Source: Lachnospiraceae bacterium (GTDB lineage Bacteria; Bacillota; Clostridia; Lachnospirales; Lachnospiraceae). From it: 5,219 nt of DNA. The DNA is taken from contig JAFSYD010000024.1 of assembly GCA_017443685.1 (NCBI GenBank), forward strand, positions 1 through 5,219. The letters run 5' to 3'. The notes beneath the pieces were generated by a model that was given only the letters and a program-made list of their open reading frames with translations, did not search any database and was not told the DNA's origin. Position numbers and translations under genes: made by a program. Positions 1 through 5,219 of the stretch are shown here, one piece after another; position 1 is the first letter of the stretch; every line of letters begins with the position of its first letter.

Positions 1-1
1 A

Positions 2-142
2 TATATCGACCGTAAGAGCAACAGCGATATCGCGGGAGCTTACGGTGTATCGAGGCGGAGGGTCAGGCAGATATGTGAGGAATCTTATGAAATTCTATTG
101 GATATAGCATTGACTTCCACCCTAAAGTACGATATATTGTAG
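2..142 (+). CDS. C-terminal fragment of a helix-turn-helix / sigma-region-4-like regulator (5' end outside window)
   Basis: The frame beginning at base 2 is open from the window edge to a TAG at 140-142 and gives 46 residues. Residues 6-32 look like a helix-turn-helix: a first helix SNSDIAGAYG, a turn at VS, and a recognition helix RRRVRQICEESYEIL rich in Arg. This is the pattern of sigma-70 region 4 and of the small ArpU- or sigma-like regulators that often sit just before the HNH-terminase block in Firmicutes phages. Those regulators control late transcription, so a role in switching on the downstream operon is a reasonable inference. The start, full length and exact family cannot be seen. 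Frame 3 is also open for a while here, but its peptide has no recognisable pattern. Its last codons overlap the promoter proposed at 110-138. Confidence 0.55.
   Translation, partial: YIDRKSNSDIAGAYGVSRRRVRQICEESYEILLDIALTSTLKYDIL
110..138 (+). promoter_or_regulatory. Predicted sigma-70 type promoter for the HNH-terminase-capsid operon
   Basis: TTGACT at 110-115 matches the -35 consensus at 5 of 6 bases. TATATT at 133-138 matches the -10 at 5 of 6. The spacer is exactly 17 bp. Transcription would start near 145-146, just after the upstream gene's stop codon and before the late genes. The -10 lies in a near-perfect dyad (128-141, TACGATATATTGTA, one G/T mismatched pair), which could be an operator or simply AT-rich symmetry. 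It is the only promoter-like pair I found that heads the operon. Activity is inferred. Confidence 0.55.
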
Positions 143-169
143 GTGGTGAAGAAGAACAAAGCACCAATG

Positions 170-201
170 AAAAGGACTGGTTGATGTGGCTGGTCCTTTT
201 T
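170..201 (+). terminator. Terminator-like hairpin with U-tract, possibly an attenuator in the late leader
   Basis: AAAAGGAC at 170-177 is the exact complement of GTCCTTTT at 193-200. In RNA the stem can continue inward through 178-182 and 188-192 using G-U and one G-C pair, leaving a 5-base loop at 183-187. The 3' side ends in five U residues (197-201). This is the form of an intrinsic terminator. It could end the upstream regulator's transcript. Because it also lies about 25 bases after the predicted transcription start, it could instead stop the downstream operon until an antiterminator acts. The outer part of the stem is A-U rich, so efficiency is uncertain. Confidence 0.5.
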
Positions 202-216
202 GCGTGGAGGATAACG

Positions 217-351
217 ATGAGCTTCGGCATGATTGCATCTGTGTTTCTCGGGAATCTCGTGGGAGGTATCATAGCAAGGTTATGGCTAAGGAATACGCGT
301 ACAGCTTCTACCACGGGGAAGCATGGAAGAGATGCAGGCTCGGATACATAA
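217..351 (+). CDS. Possible small single-span membrane protein overlapping the HNH gene
   Basis: This is a 44-residue reading frame starting at ATG 217. A textbook ribosome binding site, TGGAGG at 205-210, lies 6 bases upstream, better than anything in front of the overlapping HNH frame. Residues 2-24 form one hydrophobic stretch (FGMIASVFLGNLVGGIIA, then RLWL) containing small-residue spacing of the GxxxG kind. A basic tail with R21, R25, R28, K34 and R38 follows, predicting the C-terminus inside the cell. Most of the membrane segment is encoded before the likely HNH start at 282, so it is not just the shadow of conserved HNH codons; the tail (25-44) is. I do not recognise a family. A regulatory or host-membrane role would be guesswork. 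It may also be a leader peptide that couples translation into the HNH gene. Confidence 0.45.
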   Translation: MSFGMIASVFLGNLVGGIIARLWLRNTRTASTTGKHGRDAGSDT

Positions 352-617
352 GCCATCGGCGGGCGGTGGACGGCGGGATGTGTGAGGTATGCGGCGAACA
401 GCCGGGATACATCGTGCATCATAAGCAGCACATAACGCCGAGGACGATCAACGATCCGAAGGTGACGCTTGCCTTTGACAATCTGCAATACGTTTGTAAG
501 GATTGCCACGACAAGATACATGAGCATTGTGGCCGGGAAAAAATCCGCGAGCGTCGATATACGTTCGATGCGTCGGGGAATCCTGTGCCGGTCGATACTC
601 CCCCCGTTTGTGGATAA
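282..617 (+). CDS. Phage HNH homing-type endonuclease, terminase-associated
   Basis: This 111-residue protein belongs to the HNH nuclease family found next to phage terminases, where such enzymes assist the terminase in cutting DNA at cos or pac. Visible zinc ligands are C34 and C37 (CEVCG) and C72 and C75 (CKDC). The catalytic region has H46-H47 (VHHK), N67 (the middle N of HNH) and H76 with H80 (CHDKIH). The start at ATG 282 gives MAKEYAYSFY, the usual N-terminus of this group. The only ribosome-binding candidate, GGGAGG at 261-266, is 15 bases away, which is long, so coupling to the overlapping small ORF (217-351) is plausible. The frame is open back to a GTG at 186, but the extra 32 residues look unlike the family. 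Its stop overlaps a tandem 9-base repeat (609-626), and its last codons contain a C6 run. Whether it nicks DNA specifically here is inference. Confidence 0.88.
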   Translation: MAKEYAYSFYHGEAWKRCRLGYISHRRAVDGGMCEVCGEQPGYIVHHKQHITPRTINDPKVTLAFDNLQYVCKDCHDKIHEHCGREKIRERRYTFDASGNPVPVDTPPVCG

Positions 618-626
618 TGTGGATAA
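609..626 (-). repeat. Two tandem perfect 9-mers identical to the DnaA-box consensus (minus strand)
   Basis: TGTGGATAA occurs at 609-617 and again directly adjacent at 618-626, with no spacer. Its complement, TTATCCACA, is the classical high-affinity DnaA box. The first copy covers the last codons and the TAA stop of the HNH gene; the second lies wholly in the gap. Two abutting perfect copies are unlikely by chance. They may bind host DnaA, or they may be iterons for another protein, for example the small terminase at a packaging site. The repeat is certain; its function is not. Confidence 0.6.
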
Positions 627-633
627 ATTTCCC

Positions 634-643
634 GCACCGGTGC
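634..643. repeat. Perfect 10-bp palindrome GCACCGGTGC
   Basis: A self-complementary 10-mer lies in the non-coding gap 8 bases after the tandem 9-mers. Symmetric sites of this kind suit a dimeric binding or nicking protein such as a terminase or HNH nuclease. The palindrome itself is plain in the sequence; any role is inferred. Confidence 0.45.
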
Positions 644-709
644 CGAACCTCTTTTTCGCTGAGTAACGATTTTTTGGCTCCCCCTTCGGGAAGGATGCAG
701 GAGTGATCT

Positions 710-1066
710 ATGGATTTGACAAAAGAACAGCGGATCAAGAAGGAAGTTTCCGCTCTCCGCAGACAATACAAGTGCATAGACAAGCTCCACAAGGTCAACG
801 CCGAACGGCTGATCGCTCGGGCGGCGTACCAGAAGGCAACGCTTGACGATCTGGAAGCCGATCTCGACGCGAACGGATGGACGGAGCCCTTCCAGCAGTC
901 CGATAAGTGCGATCCATATGACCGGAAGCGACCGAACGCCGATCTATACGTAAGCATATCGGCGCAGTACCTTCGGACGATGAAGCAGCTCGACGCGATG
1001 CTGCCAAAAAGCAGCGGGAATAATGCCACGAACGACGAGCTGATCGCATTCCTCGATAATGACTGA
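710..1066 (+). CDS. terS: Phage terminase small subunit, P27 family
   Basis: This 118-residue protein is the DNA-recognition subunit of the packaging motor. It would bind the packaging site and deliver DNA to the large terminase. The N-terminal third is charged and helical (residues 3-35). A segment around 40-60 (AYQKATLDDLEADLDANG) corresponds to the P27-family block with the pattern of a helix followed by an NG turn. Near 74-98 comes the typical ADLYVSISAQYLRTMKQLD helix and then the LP at 98-99. Length and position immediately before terL match the family. AGGAG at 699-703 sits 6 bases before the ATG. The gene overlaps terL by 8 bases, so translation of the two is probably coupled. I see no clear separate helix-turn-helix. 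The family assignment rests on pattern and context. Confidence 0.8.
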   Translation: MDLTKEQRIKKEVSALRRQYKCIDKLHKVNAERLIARAAYQKATLDDLEADLDANGWTEPFQQSDKCDPYDRKRPNADLYVSISAQYLRTMKQLDAMLPKSSGNNATNDELIAFLDND

Positions 1067-2708
1067 CCTCGAACGCTACGCGCTGGATGTGCTCGACGGT
1101 CGGATCACAGCCGGGGACAAGATCAAGCGCGTGTATGAGAAGCAGCTTAACGACCTCCACCATCAAAGCCGGTGGCACTTCGATGAGGGAAAGGCGAACA
1201 GGCCAATAGAGTTTATACAGAAATTTTGCAAGCAGTCAACGGGTAAGTCCGGGGCTGCTTTAGTTTTGGAACTGTACCAGAAGGCGATGCTCCAGGCGGC
1301 TTATGGTTTTGTCGACGACGAAGATCTGCGGCGATATCAGGAAGTGCTTAACATCATCGCCAGAAAGAACGGGAAGACGACGCTCCTTGCCGCGATCCAG
1401 CTCTATATGCTGGTGGCGGATAAGGAAGGAGCCCCTGAGTGTTACCAGATCGCGACGGCGCGGGATCAGTCCATGAAGGGCTTTACCGAGTGCTGCAACA
1501 TGGTGAAGCAGTCGGCGGCGATCGGCAAGCACGTAAGGAAACGGCAATCTGATCTCTACTGTGATGTTAACATGGGATACGTCAAGGCGCTGGCATCGAA
1601 CACCAACAGCCTTGACGGTCTCAACGCGCATTGCGTAGTAATAGACGAGCTTGCGGCGATTAAGAACCGCGACATATACGACTTGATGAAGCAGTCGATG
1701 TCCGCGCGTCGCCAGCCGATGCTCTGGTGCATCACGACGAACGGATTCGTCCGGGACTCGATCTACGACTCCCAATACGATTACGCTGTGGGCGTGCTTA
1801 ACGGCACGATCAAGGATGAGCGGTTCCTGCCGATCATCTACGAGCTGGATCAGCGCGACGAATGGACGAAGCCGGATATGTGGATCAAAGCGAATCCGGG
1901 GCTTGGCACCGTCAAAGGACGGGAGAAGCTTGAGGGCTATGTTGAGAAGGCGAAGGCGGACGATACCTTCCTTCCGACCGTGCTGGTTAAGGACTTCAAC
2001 CTGAAGGAGAACTCCGACGCGGCATGGCTGTCATGGGATGAGCTCGAAAATGACGAGCTCCTGCCGGAGGGAGATATCCTTCGGTATGGCATCGGCGGCA
2101 TGGATGCGGCGGACTCAGTCGATCTGTCCGCGGCGAAGATGATCGGGATGCGTCCCGATGATCCGAAGATATACGTCTACTCGATGTATTGGATACCGCA
2201 GTCAAAGCTTGATGAGATGAAGAACCGGCACCACCCCGACGATGCGCCGTATGATATCTGGGTAGGCCGCGGGCTTATGCGCGTTGAGCCGGGTAACAAG
2301 GTCAACAAGCGCGTGTTCCTGGACTGGTTCATGGAGATGAGGGACGAAAAGGACATATTTCCGCTCTACATCGGCTATGACCCATGGCACATTGACGATT
2401 CGCTCCTTCTACAGTTTAAGCAGGAGTTTGGCGATAAGGCGCTTATCCCTGTCCGGCAGGGTGTCGCGACTCTGTCCGACCCGATGAAGGACTTAAAGGC
2501 AGAGTTTGGGGCACATAATATCGTGTATAACGCGAATCCGATAGACCGCTGGTGCCTTGCCAACACCTACGTGAAAACAGACATCAACGGGAATATCCAG
2601 CCGAACAAGGGAAGCTCGGCAACGAAACGAATTGACGGGACGGCGGCGCTCTTGGACGCTTACGTCGTTCTCCGTGATAAGAGGGAGGAGTATCTCTCCC
2701 TCGTTTAA
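1059..2708 (+). CDS. terL: Phage terminase large subunit (packaging ATPase and nuclease)
   Basis: This 549-residue motor protein hydrolyses ATP to push DNA through the portal and cuts the genome. The ATPase half shows a Walker A at 101-108 (ARKNGKTT, with K106), the form lacking the first Gly that is common in HK97-type terminases. Walker B lies at 192-197 (CVVIDE, with D196 and E197), and the coupling motif at 225-229 (ITTNG). The RNase H-like nuclease half has the expected acidic residues: D349 in GGMDAADSVDLSA, D441 in GYDPWH, and D526 in RIDGTAALLDA. Length is normal for Terminase_1-type proteins, and the gene looks intact. The ATG lies inside the end of terS, with no good ribosome binding site of its own, so it depends on coupling to terS. 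The portal gene follows after 15 bases. Confidence 0.95.
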   Translation: MTDLERYALDVLDGRITAGDKIKRVYEKQLNDLHHQSRWHFDEGKANRPIEFIQKFCKQSTGKSGAALVLELYQKAMLQAAYGFVDDEDLRRYQEVLNIIARKNGKTTLLAAIQLYMLVADKEGAPECYQIATARDQSMKGFTECCNMVKQSAAIGKHVRKRQSDLYCDVNMGYVKALASNTNSLDGLNAHCVVIDELAAIKNRDIYDLMKQSMSARRQPMLWCITTNGFVRDSIYDSQYDYAVGVLNGTIKDERFLPIIYELDQRDEWTKPDMWIKANPGLGTVKGREKLEGYVEKAKADDTFLPTVLVKDFNLKENSDAAWLSWDELENDELLPEGDILRYGIGGMDAADSVDLSAAKMIGMRPDDPKIYVYSMYWIPQSKLDEMKNRHHPDDAPYDIWVGRGLMRVEPGNKVNKRVFLDWFMEMRDEKDIFPLYIGYDPWHIDDSLLLQFKQEFGDKALIPVRQGVATLSDPMKDLKAEFGAHNIVYNANPIDRWCLANTYVKTDINGNIQPNKGSSATKRIDGTAALLDAYVVLRDKREEYLSLV

Positions 2709-2723
2709 GTGAGGTGATTGTCA

Positions 2724-3920
2724 TTGGGACTCATTAAAAATATAAGGGATGCGTTGTCGGCTCGACGGATTGCTGGTGTCGAGCTGATGACGCAAACCGG
2801 AAACAACTATCTGATGTGGAACGGGGCTCTGTATGACTCTGACATCGTGAGGAGCTGCATCCGCCCGAAGGTGCAGGCGGCGGGGAAACTCGTCGGCAAG
2901 CATTTACGGGAATCAGTGGACGAAGAAGGAAACCACTCCCTTGCGGTCAATCCGTCAAATGCGATCCGCTTTTTGCTGGAAGAGCCTAATCCGCTGATGA
3001 CGGGGCAGATGCTTCAGGAGAAGCTGGCGACGCAGCTGTGTCTGAACTCGAACGCCTTCGCCCTGATCCTTCGGGATGACATGGGGAACGCTACCGCGAT
3101 CTACCCGATCGCGCCGCGGACGGTTGAGGCGATTTATGATGCTGCGGGGCGGCTGTTGTTGAAGTTTACGCTGCCGAACAGCAGGATTTACACCTTCCCG
3201 TATGAGGACATCATCCACATCCGGCAGGACTTCAACGAGAATGATATCTTTGGCACGCCGATCGCTCCGGTGCTTACCCCGCTTCTGGATGTGGTCACGA
3301 CCACGGATCAGGGGATCATCAACGCGATTAAGAACAGCTCCGTCGTTCGGTGGCTTTTGAAATTCACAAATTCGATGCGTCCGGAAGACTTGAAGAAGCA
3401 GGCGAAGACCTTCGCCGATACCTTCCTTGAGACTACCAGCGGCACGGGCGTGGCGGCGGTGGACGCGAAAGCGGACGCGACGCAGATCAACCCGACGGAC
3501 TATGTGCCGAATGCTCTGGTTATGGACCGCACGACGAAGAGGATTTTTGATCTCTTCAACACGAATGTGAATATCGTGTCATCCTCGCACACCGAGGATG
3601 AGTACAATTCTTACTTTGATGCAGAAGTCGAGCCGTTACTTATTCAGCTCGGCGGTGAATATACGCGGAAATTGTTTACCAGAAGGGAGCGCGTCTTCGG
3701 AAACCGTATCGTTTTTGAGGCAAGCTCTTGGGATTCTGCTTCGATTTCCACAAAGCTGAACCTGCAGGCCATGGTCGACAGAGGGGCGATGACGCCGAAC
3801 GAGTGGCGGGCTACCTTCAACCTTGCGCCGGTTCCTGGCGGAGACACTCCGATCCGGCGGCTCGATACGGCGGCGGTAGGCGAAAATTCTACGGAAGGAG
3901 GTAGCACGGATGAAGATTAA
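2724..3920 (+). CDS. Phage portal protein, HK97 family, TTG start
   Basis: This 398-residue protein would form the dodecameric ring at one capsid vertex through which DNA enters and to which the tail joins. Family landmarks are a block at 88-118 (PNPLMTGQMLQEKL, then NSNAFALILRD), IYPIAP at 126-131, DIIHIRQ at 162-168, and near the C-terminus TPNEWRATFNLAPVPGGD at about 357-374, followed by a short acidic, Ser-rich tail. Start choice: TTG at 2718 is in frame but only one base or less from the ribosome binding site. GAGGTGA at 2711-2717 sits 6 bases before the TTG at 2724, so that codon, giving MGLIKNIRDA, is preferred. The 3' end overlaps the protease gene by 11 bases. Length is typical and no key region seems missing. 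Confidence 0.93.
   Translation: MGLIKNIRDALSARRIAGVELMTQTGNNYLMWNGALYDSDIVRSCIRPKVQAAGKLVGKHLRESVDEEGNHSLAVNPSNAIRFLLEEPNPLMTGQMLQEKLATQLCLNSNAFALILRDDMGNATAIYPIAPRTVEAIYDAAGRLLLKFTLPNSRIYTFPYEDIIHIRQDFNENDIFGTPIAPVLTPLLDVVTTTDQGIINAIKNSSVVRWLLKFTNSMRPEDLKKQAKTFADTFLETTSGTGVAAVDAKADATQINPTDYVPNALVMDRTTKRIFDLFNTNVNIVSSSHTEDEYNSYFDAEVEPLLIQLGGEYTRKLFTRRERVFGNRIVFEASSWDSASISTKLNLQAMVDRGAMTPNEWRATFNLAPVPGGDTPIRRLDTAAVGENSTEGGSTDED
3895..3902 (+). promoter_or_regulatory. Very strong ribosome binding site for the prohead protease, inside the portal gene
   Basis: AAGGAGGT is a full match to the anti-Shine-Dalgarno core and lies 7 bases before ATG 3910. It sits within the last portal codons, so it fixes the protease start despite the 11-base overlap. 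It implies efficient independent initiation in addition to coupling. Confidence 0.8.
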
Positions 3921-4557
3921 CGTCAAAGGCACCGTTATTTCGGACGCTTATGCGTGGATTTACGACTATTTCAAAGAGCCGTATGTTTCTCCGTCGAAGG
4001 TTCACGACGCTCTGGAAGAAGCGGGCGGTGAAGATGTAGACATCTACATCAACTCCGGCGGCGGCGATGTCTTCGCCGGATCGGAAATCTATTCCGCAAT
4101 CCGGGACTACAAAGGCAGCGTCAAGATTCATGTGGTCGGTCTTGCGGCATCGGCGGCGAGCATGATCGCTTGCGCGGCGAAATCTGACATTACCCCGACG
4201 GGGCAGTTCATGGTTCACAACGTAAGAACATTTACGGCGGGCGACTATCGCGAGATGGATCATACATCGGAGATGCTGAGACAGGCGAACCGGGCGATTG
4301 CCGCGGCATATACGTCAAAGACGAAGATGACCGAGGCGGATGCGCTGGAGCTTATGGATGCGGAGACCTGGCTGACCGCTTCTGATGCGGTTGGCTGGGG
4401 ATTGATCGATGAGATCAGCGAGAACCAGAACGCCAACAATCAGACAGGCGACGAGGACGATCTTCGCATGGCGGCGGCGGCCGGTCGGATGATACCTGCT
4501 TCCGTTATCGATAAGATGCTGGCGAAACAGCAGGAATTGATTGAGTATTTTTCGTAG
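3910..4557 (+). CDS. ClpP-like (S14/S49-type) prohead protease
   Basis: This 215-residue serine protease is expected to act inside the prohead, removing the N-terminal scaffold arm of the capsid protein. The fold signature is clear: DIYINSGGGDVFAG at 44-57 matches the ClpP oxyanion-hole region. The nucleophile is S81 in GLAASAASM, by alignment with the ClpP AAS motif. The catalytic His is H103 in FMVHN. The third acidic residue lies at D150-E152 before TWLTA, with E152 aligning best. DAVGWGLIDEI at 159-169 corresponds to the ClpP EAVEYGLVD segment. A loosely structured tail after 170, rich in Asn, Asp and Ala, ends in a helix. The start is fixed by the strong ribosome binding site at 3895-3902. 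Position between portal and capsid gene is the usual one. Phages with this type often lack a separate scaffold gene, as here. Confidence 0.92.
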   Translation: MKINVKGTVISDAYAWIYDYFKEPYVSPSKVHDALEEAGGEDVDIYINSGGGDVFAGSEIYSAIRDYKGSVKIHVVGLAASAASMIACAAKSDITPTGQFMVHNVRTFTAGDYREMDHTSEMLRQANRAIAAAYTSKTKMTEADALELMDAETWLTASDAVGWGLIDEISENQNANNQTGDEDDLRMAAAAGRMIPASVIDKMLAKQQELIEYFS

Positions 4558-4566
4558 GAGGTAAAT

Positions 4567-5219
4567 ATGAATTTAGAACAGTTTTACGCTAAGGTAGCAG
4601 AGCTCAAGGCGAAGGGCGCACAGCTCGCTAAGGACGGCAAGATCGACGAGGCGGAAGCCGTAAAGAACGAGATCGAAGCCCTTGAGGCATCCTACCAGAA
4701 GGAGAAGGAGGCAAAGGCTGAGGCGAATGTTACCGTACAGCAGAACATCGTCCCGGAATGGATCAGAAATGAGCAGAAGCTCGGAGAGGAGAACGAGATG
4801 GATAAGATTTATGACGCGTCCAGCATGGAATACCGCAATGCTTTCCTTAAGCACATCAGCGGACGTGATGACGAGATGACGAAGCTCGAAAATGATGCTT
4901 TCGTCCACACTACGCAGAACACCCCGAATGTGCTGCCGAAGGTGATGCTGGATCAGATTTGGGATTTGGTATCTAAGGAACACGTTATCGTAGGCGATGT
5001 TACCCGCTACAATTTCAACACAGTCGTTGAGATTCCGAAGTTTACGGCTATCGCGCAGGGCGCGGCTGCTGCTGTAAACGAGAATGCGGCGAATGATGAC
5101 GAGCAGAACACCTTCGCAAAGGTTACGCTGTCCGGCAAGGACTTCTCCAAGTCGGTAGAGCTGACCTATGCAATGGCTACCATGAGCATTGACGCTTTGG
5201 AGCAGTTCCTGATCTCCGA
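4567..5219 (+). CDS. Phage major capsid protein, HK97 fold (3' end outside window)
   Basis: The frame is open from ATG 4567 to the right edge: 217 full codons plus two bases. TAGGAGGT at 4555-4562, which overlaps the protease stop, is the ribosome binding site. Residues 1-55 are Glu-, Lys- and Ala-rich and helical, like the coiled-coil delta (scaffold) domain of HK97-type capsid proteins. Residues 56-87 form a linker where the upstream protease probably cuts. EYRNAFLKHI at 88-97 is the conserved beginning of the mature capsid region. NVLPKVMLDQIWDLV at 121-135 and later VVEIPKFTAIAQGAAA with NENAANDDEQ (residues about 153-180) match the segments leading to the P-domain spine helix. About a third or more of the usual length is missing. 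It would form the icosahedral shell. The cut site itself is not identifiable from sequence. Confidence 0.93.
   Translation, partial: MNLEQFYAKVAELKAKGAQLAKDGKIDEAEAVKNEIEALEASYQKEKEAKAEANVTVQQNIVPEWIRNEQKLGEENEMDKIYDASSMEYRNAFLKHISGRDDEMTKLENDAFVHTTQNTPNVLPKVMLDQIWDLVSKEHVIVGDVTRYNFNTVVEIPKFTAIAQGAAAAVNENAANDDEQNTFAKVTLSGKDFSKSVELTYAMATMSIDALEQFLIS

Larger units (their letters stand above)
594..709. other. Candidate packaging (cos-type) region between the HNH gene and terS
   Basis: The 92 non-coding bases at 618-709, together with the end of the HNH gene, hold several short symmetric elements. These are a C6 run at 600-605, the tandem TGTGGATAA at 609-626, the perfect palindrome GCACCGGTGC at 634-643, a T6 run at 670-675, and CCTTC/GAAGG arms at 683-694. 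In many Firmicutes phages with an HNH gene beside a P27-type small terminase, the cohesive-end site lies in this position. No cut site can be read from sequence alone, and a headful-packaging phage would also fit. The last bases hold the terS ribosome binding site (AGGAG at 699-703). Confidence 0.35.

Noticed and set aside
186..281. N-terminal extension of the HNH protein from GTG 186
   Set aside because: The added 32 residues do not resemble the family N-terminus, the GTG is inside the terminator-like hairpin, and the ATG at 282 gives the usual MAKEY-type start.
63..527. Minus-strand open frame of 154 codons opposite the HNH gene
   Set aside because: It lies antisense to a clear HNH protein, shows no recognisable motif and has no convincing ribosome binding context. 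It is best explained as a shadow frame.
469..666. Plus-strand 65-codon frame running past the HNH stop
   Set aside because: It overlaps the HNH gene out of frame, has no ribosome binding site and no domain pattern.
716..744. TTGACA at 716-721, an exact -35 match at the start of terS
   Set aside because: No -10-like sequence is found at 16-18 bp spacing; the bases there are GAAGGA. It is codons 3-4 of terS by chance.
448..1029. Minus-strand open frame of 193 codons across the HNH end, the gap and terS
   Set aside because: Its length is striking, but it is antisense to two well-supported genes and its translation is low-complexity, rich in Ser, Arg and Cys, typical of a shadow of GC-rich coding sequence.
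1159..1166. Walker A of the large terminase lacks the first Gly of the classical motif
   Set aside because: The position given is approximate in DNA terms (residues 101-108 are encoded near 1359-1382). This variant is normal for HK97-type large terminases, so it is not a defect.
1260..1775. Minus-strand 171-codon frame inside terL
   Set aside because: It is antisense to the conserved ATPase domain, has no motif and is explained by codon bias of terL.
4573..4983. Minus-strand 136-codon Leu-rich frame opposite the capsid gene
   Set aside because: Its Leu and Ile content mirrors the Glu- and Lys-rich codons of the capsid delta domain. It is a shadow, not a membrane protein.

Overview
The window is a stretch of tailed-phage DNA, either a prophage or a free siphovirus-type phage. 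It holds the packaging and head-assembly module in the standard HK97-type order: HNH endonuclease, small terminase, large terminase, portal, ClpP-like prohead protease, major capsid protein. All genes lie on the + strand. The strong GGAGG-type ribosome binding sites, a TTG start, the P27-type small terminase and the ClpP-type (not U35-type) prohead protease point to a Firmicutes host. The moderately high GC suggests a gut Clostridia member, but this host call is inference.

Left edge (1-216): the 3' end of a helix-turn-helix or sigma-like regulator (2-142). Inside its end sits a near-consensus sigma-70 promoter (110-138), followed within about 30 bases by a terminator-like hairpin with a U5 tail (170-201). 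A promoter followed at once by a terminator resembles a phage late-gene control point that would need antitermination.

Head of the operon (217-709): a possible 44-residue single-span membrane protein (217-351) with an excellent ribosome binding site overlaps the start of the HNH endonuclease gene (282-617). After it comes a gap of about 92 bases. At and just before it lie a C6 run, two head-to-tail copies of TGTGGATAA (the complement of the DnaA-box consensus TTATCCACA), a perfect 10-bp palindrome, a T6 run and a small inverted repeat. In HNH-terminase phages this is where a cos or packaging site is often found.

Structural module (710-5219): terS and terL overlap by 8 bases. The portal gene follows with a short gap, portal and protease overlap by 11 bases, and the capsid gene starts 9 bases after the protease stop and runs off the right edge. 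The products act in sequence. The terminase cuts DNA (probably helped by the HNH enzyme) and pumps it through the portal into a shell made of capsid protein, whose N-terminal scaffold-like arm the ClpP-like protease would remove. No tRNA, CRISPR array, insertion sequence or attachment site was seen. The less ordinary signals are in the first 700 bases: the leader, the overlapping small membrane ORF and the repeat-rich gap before terS.
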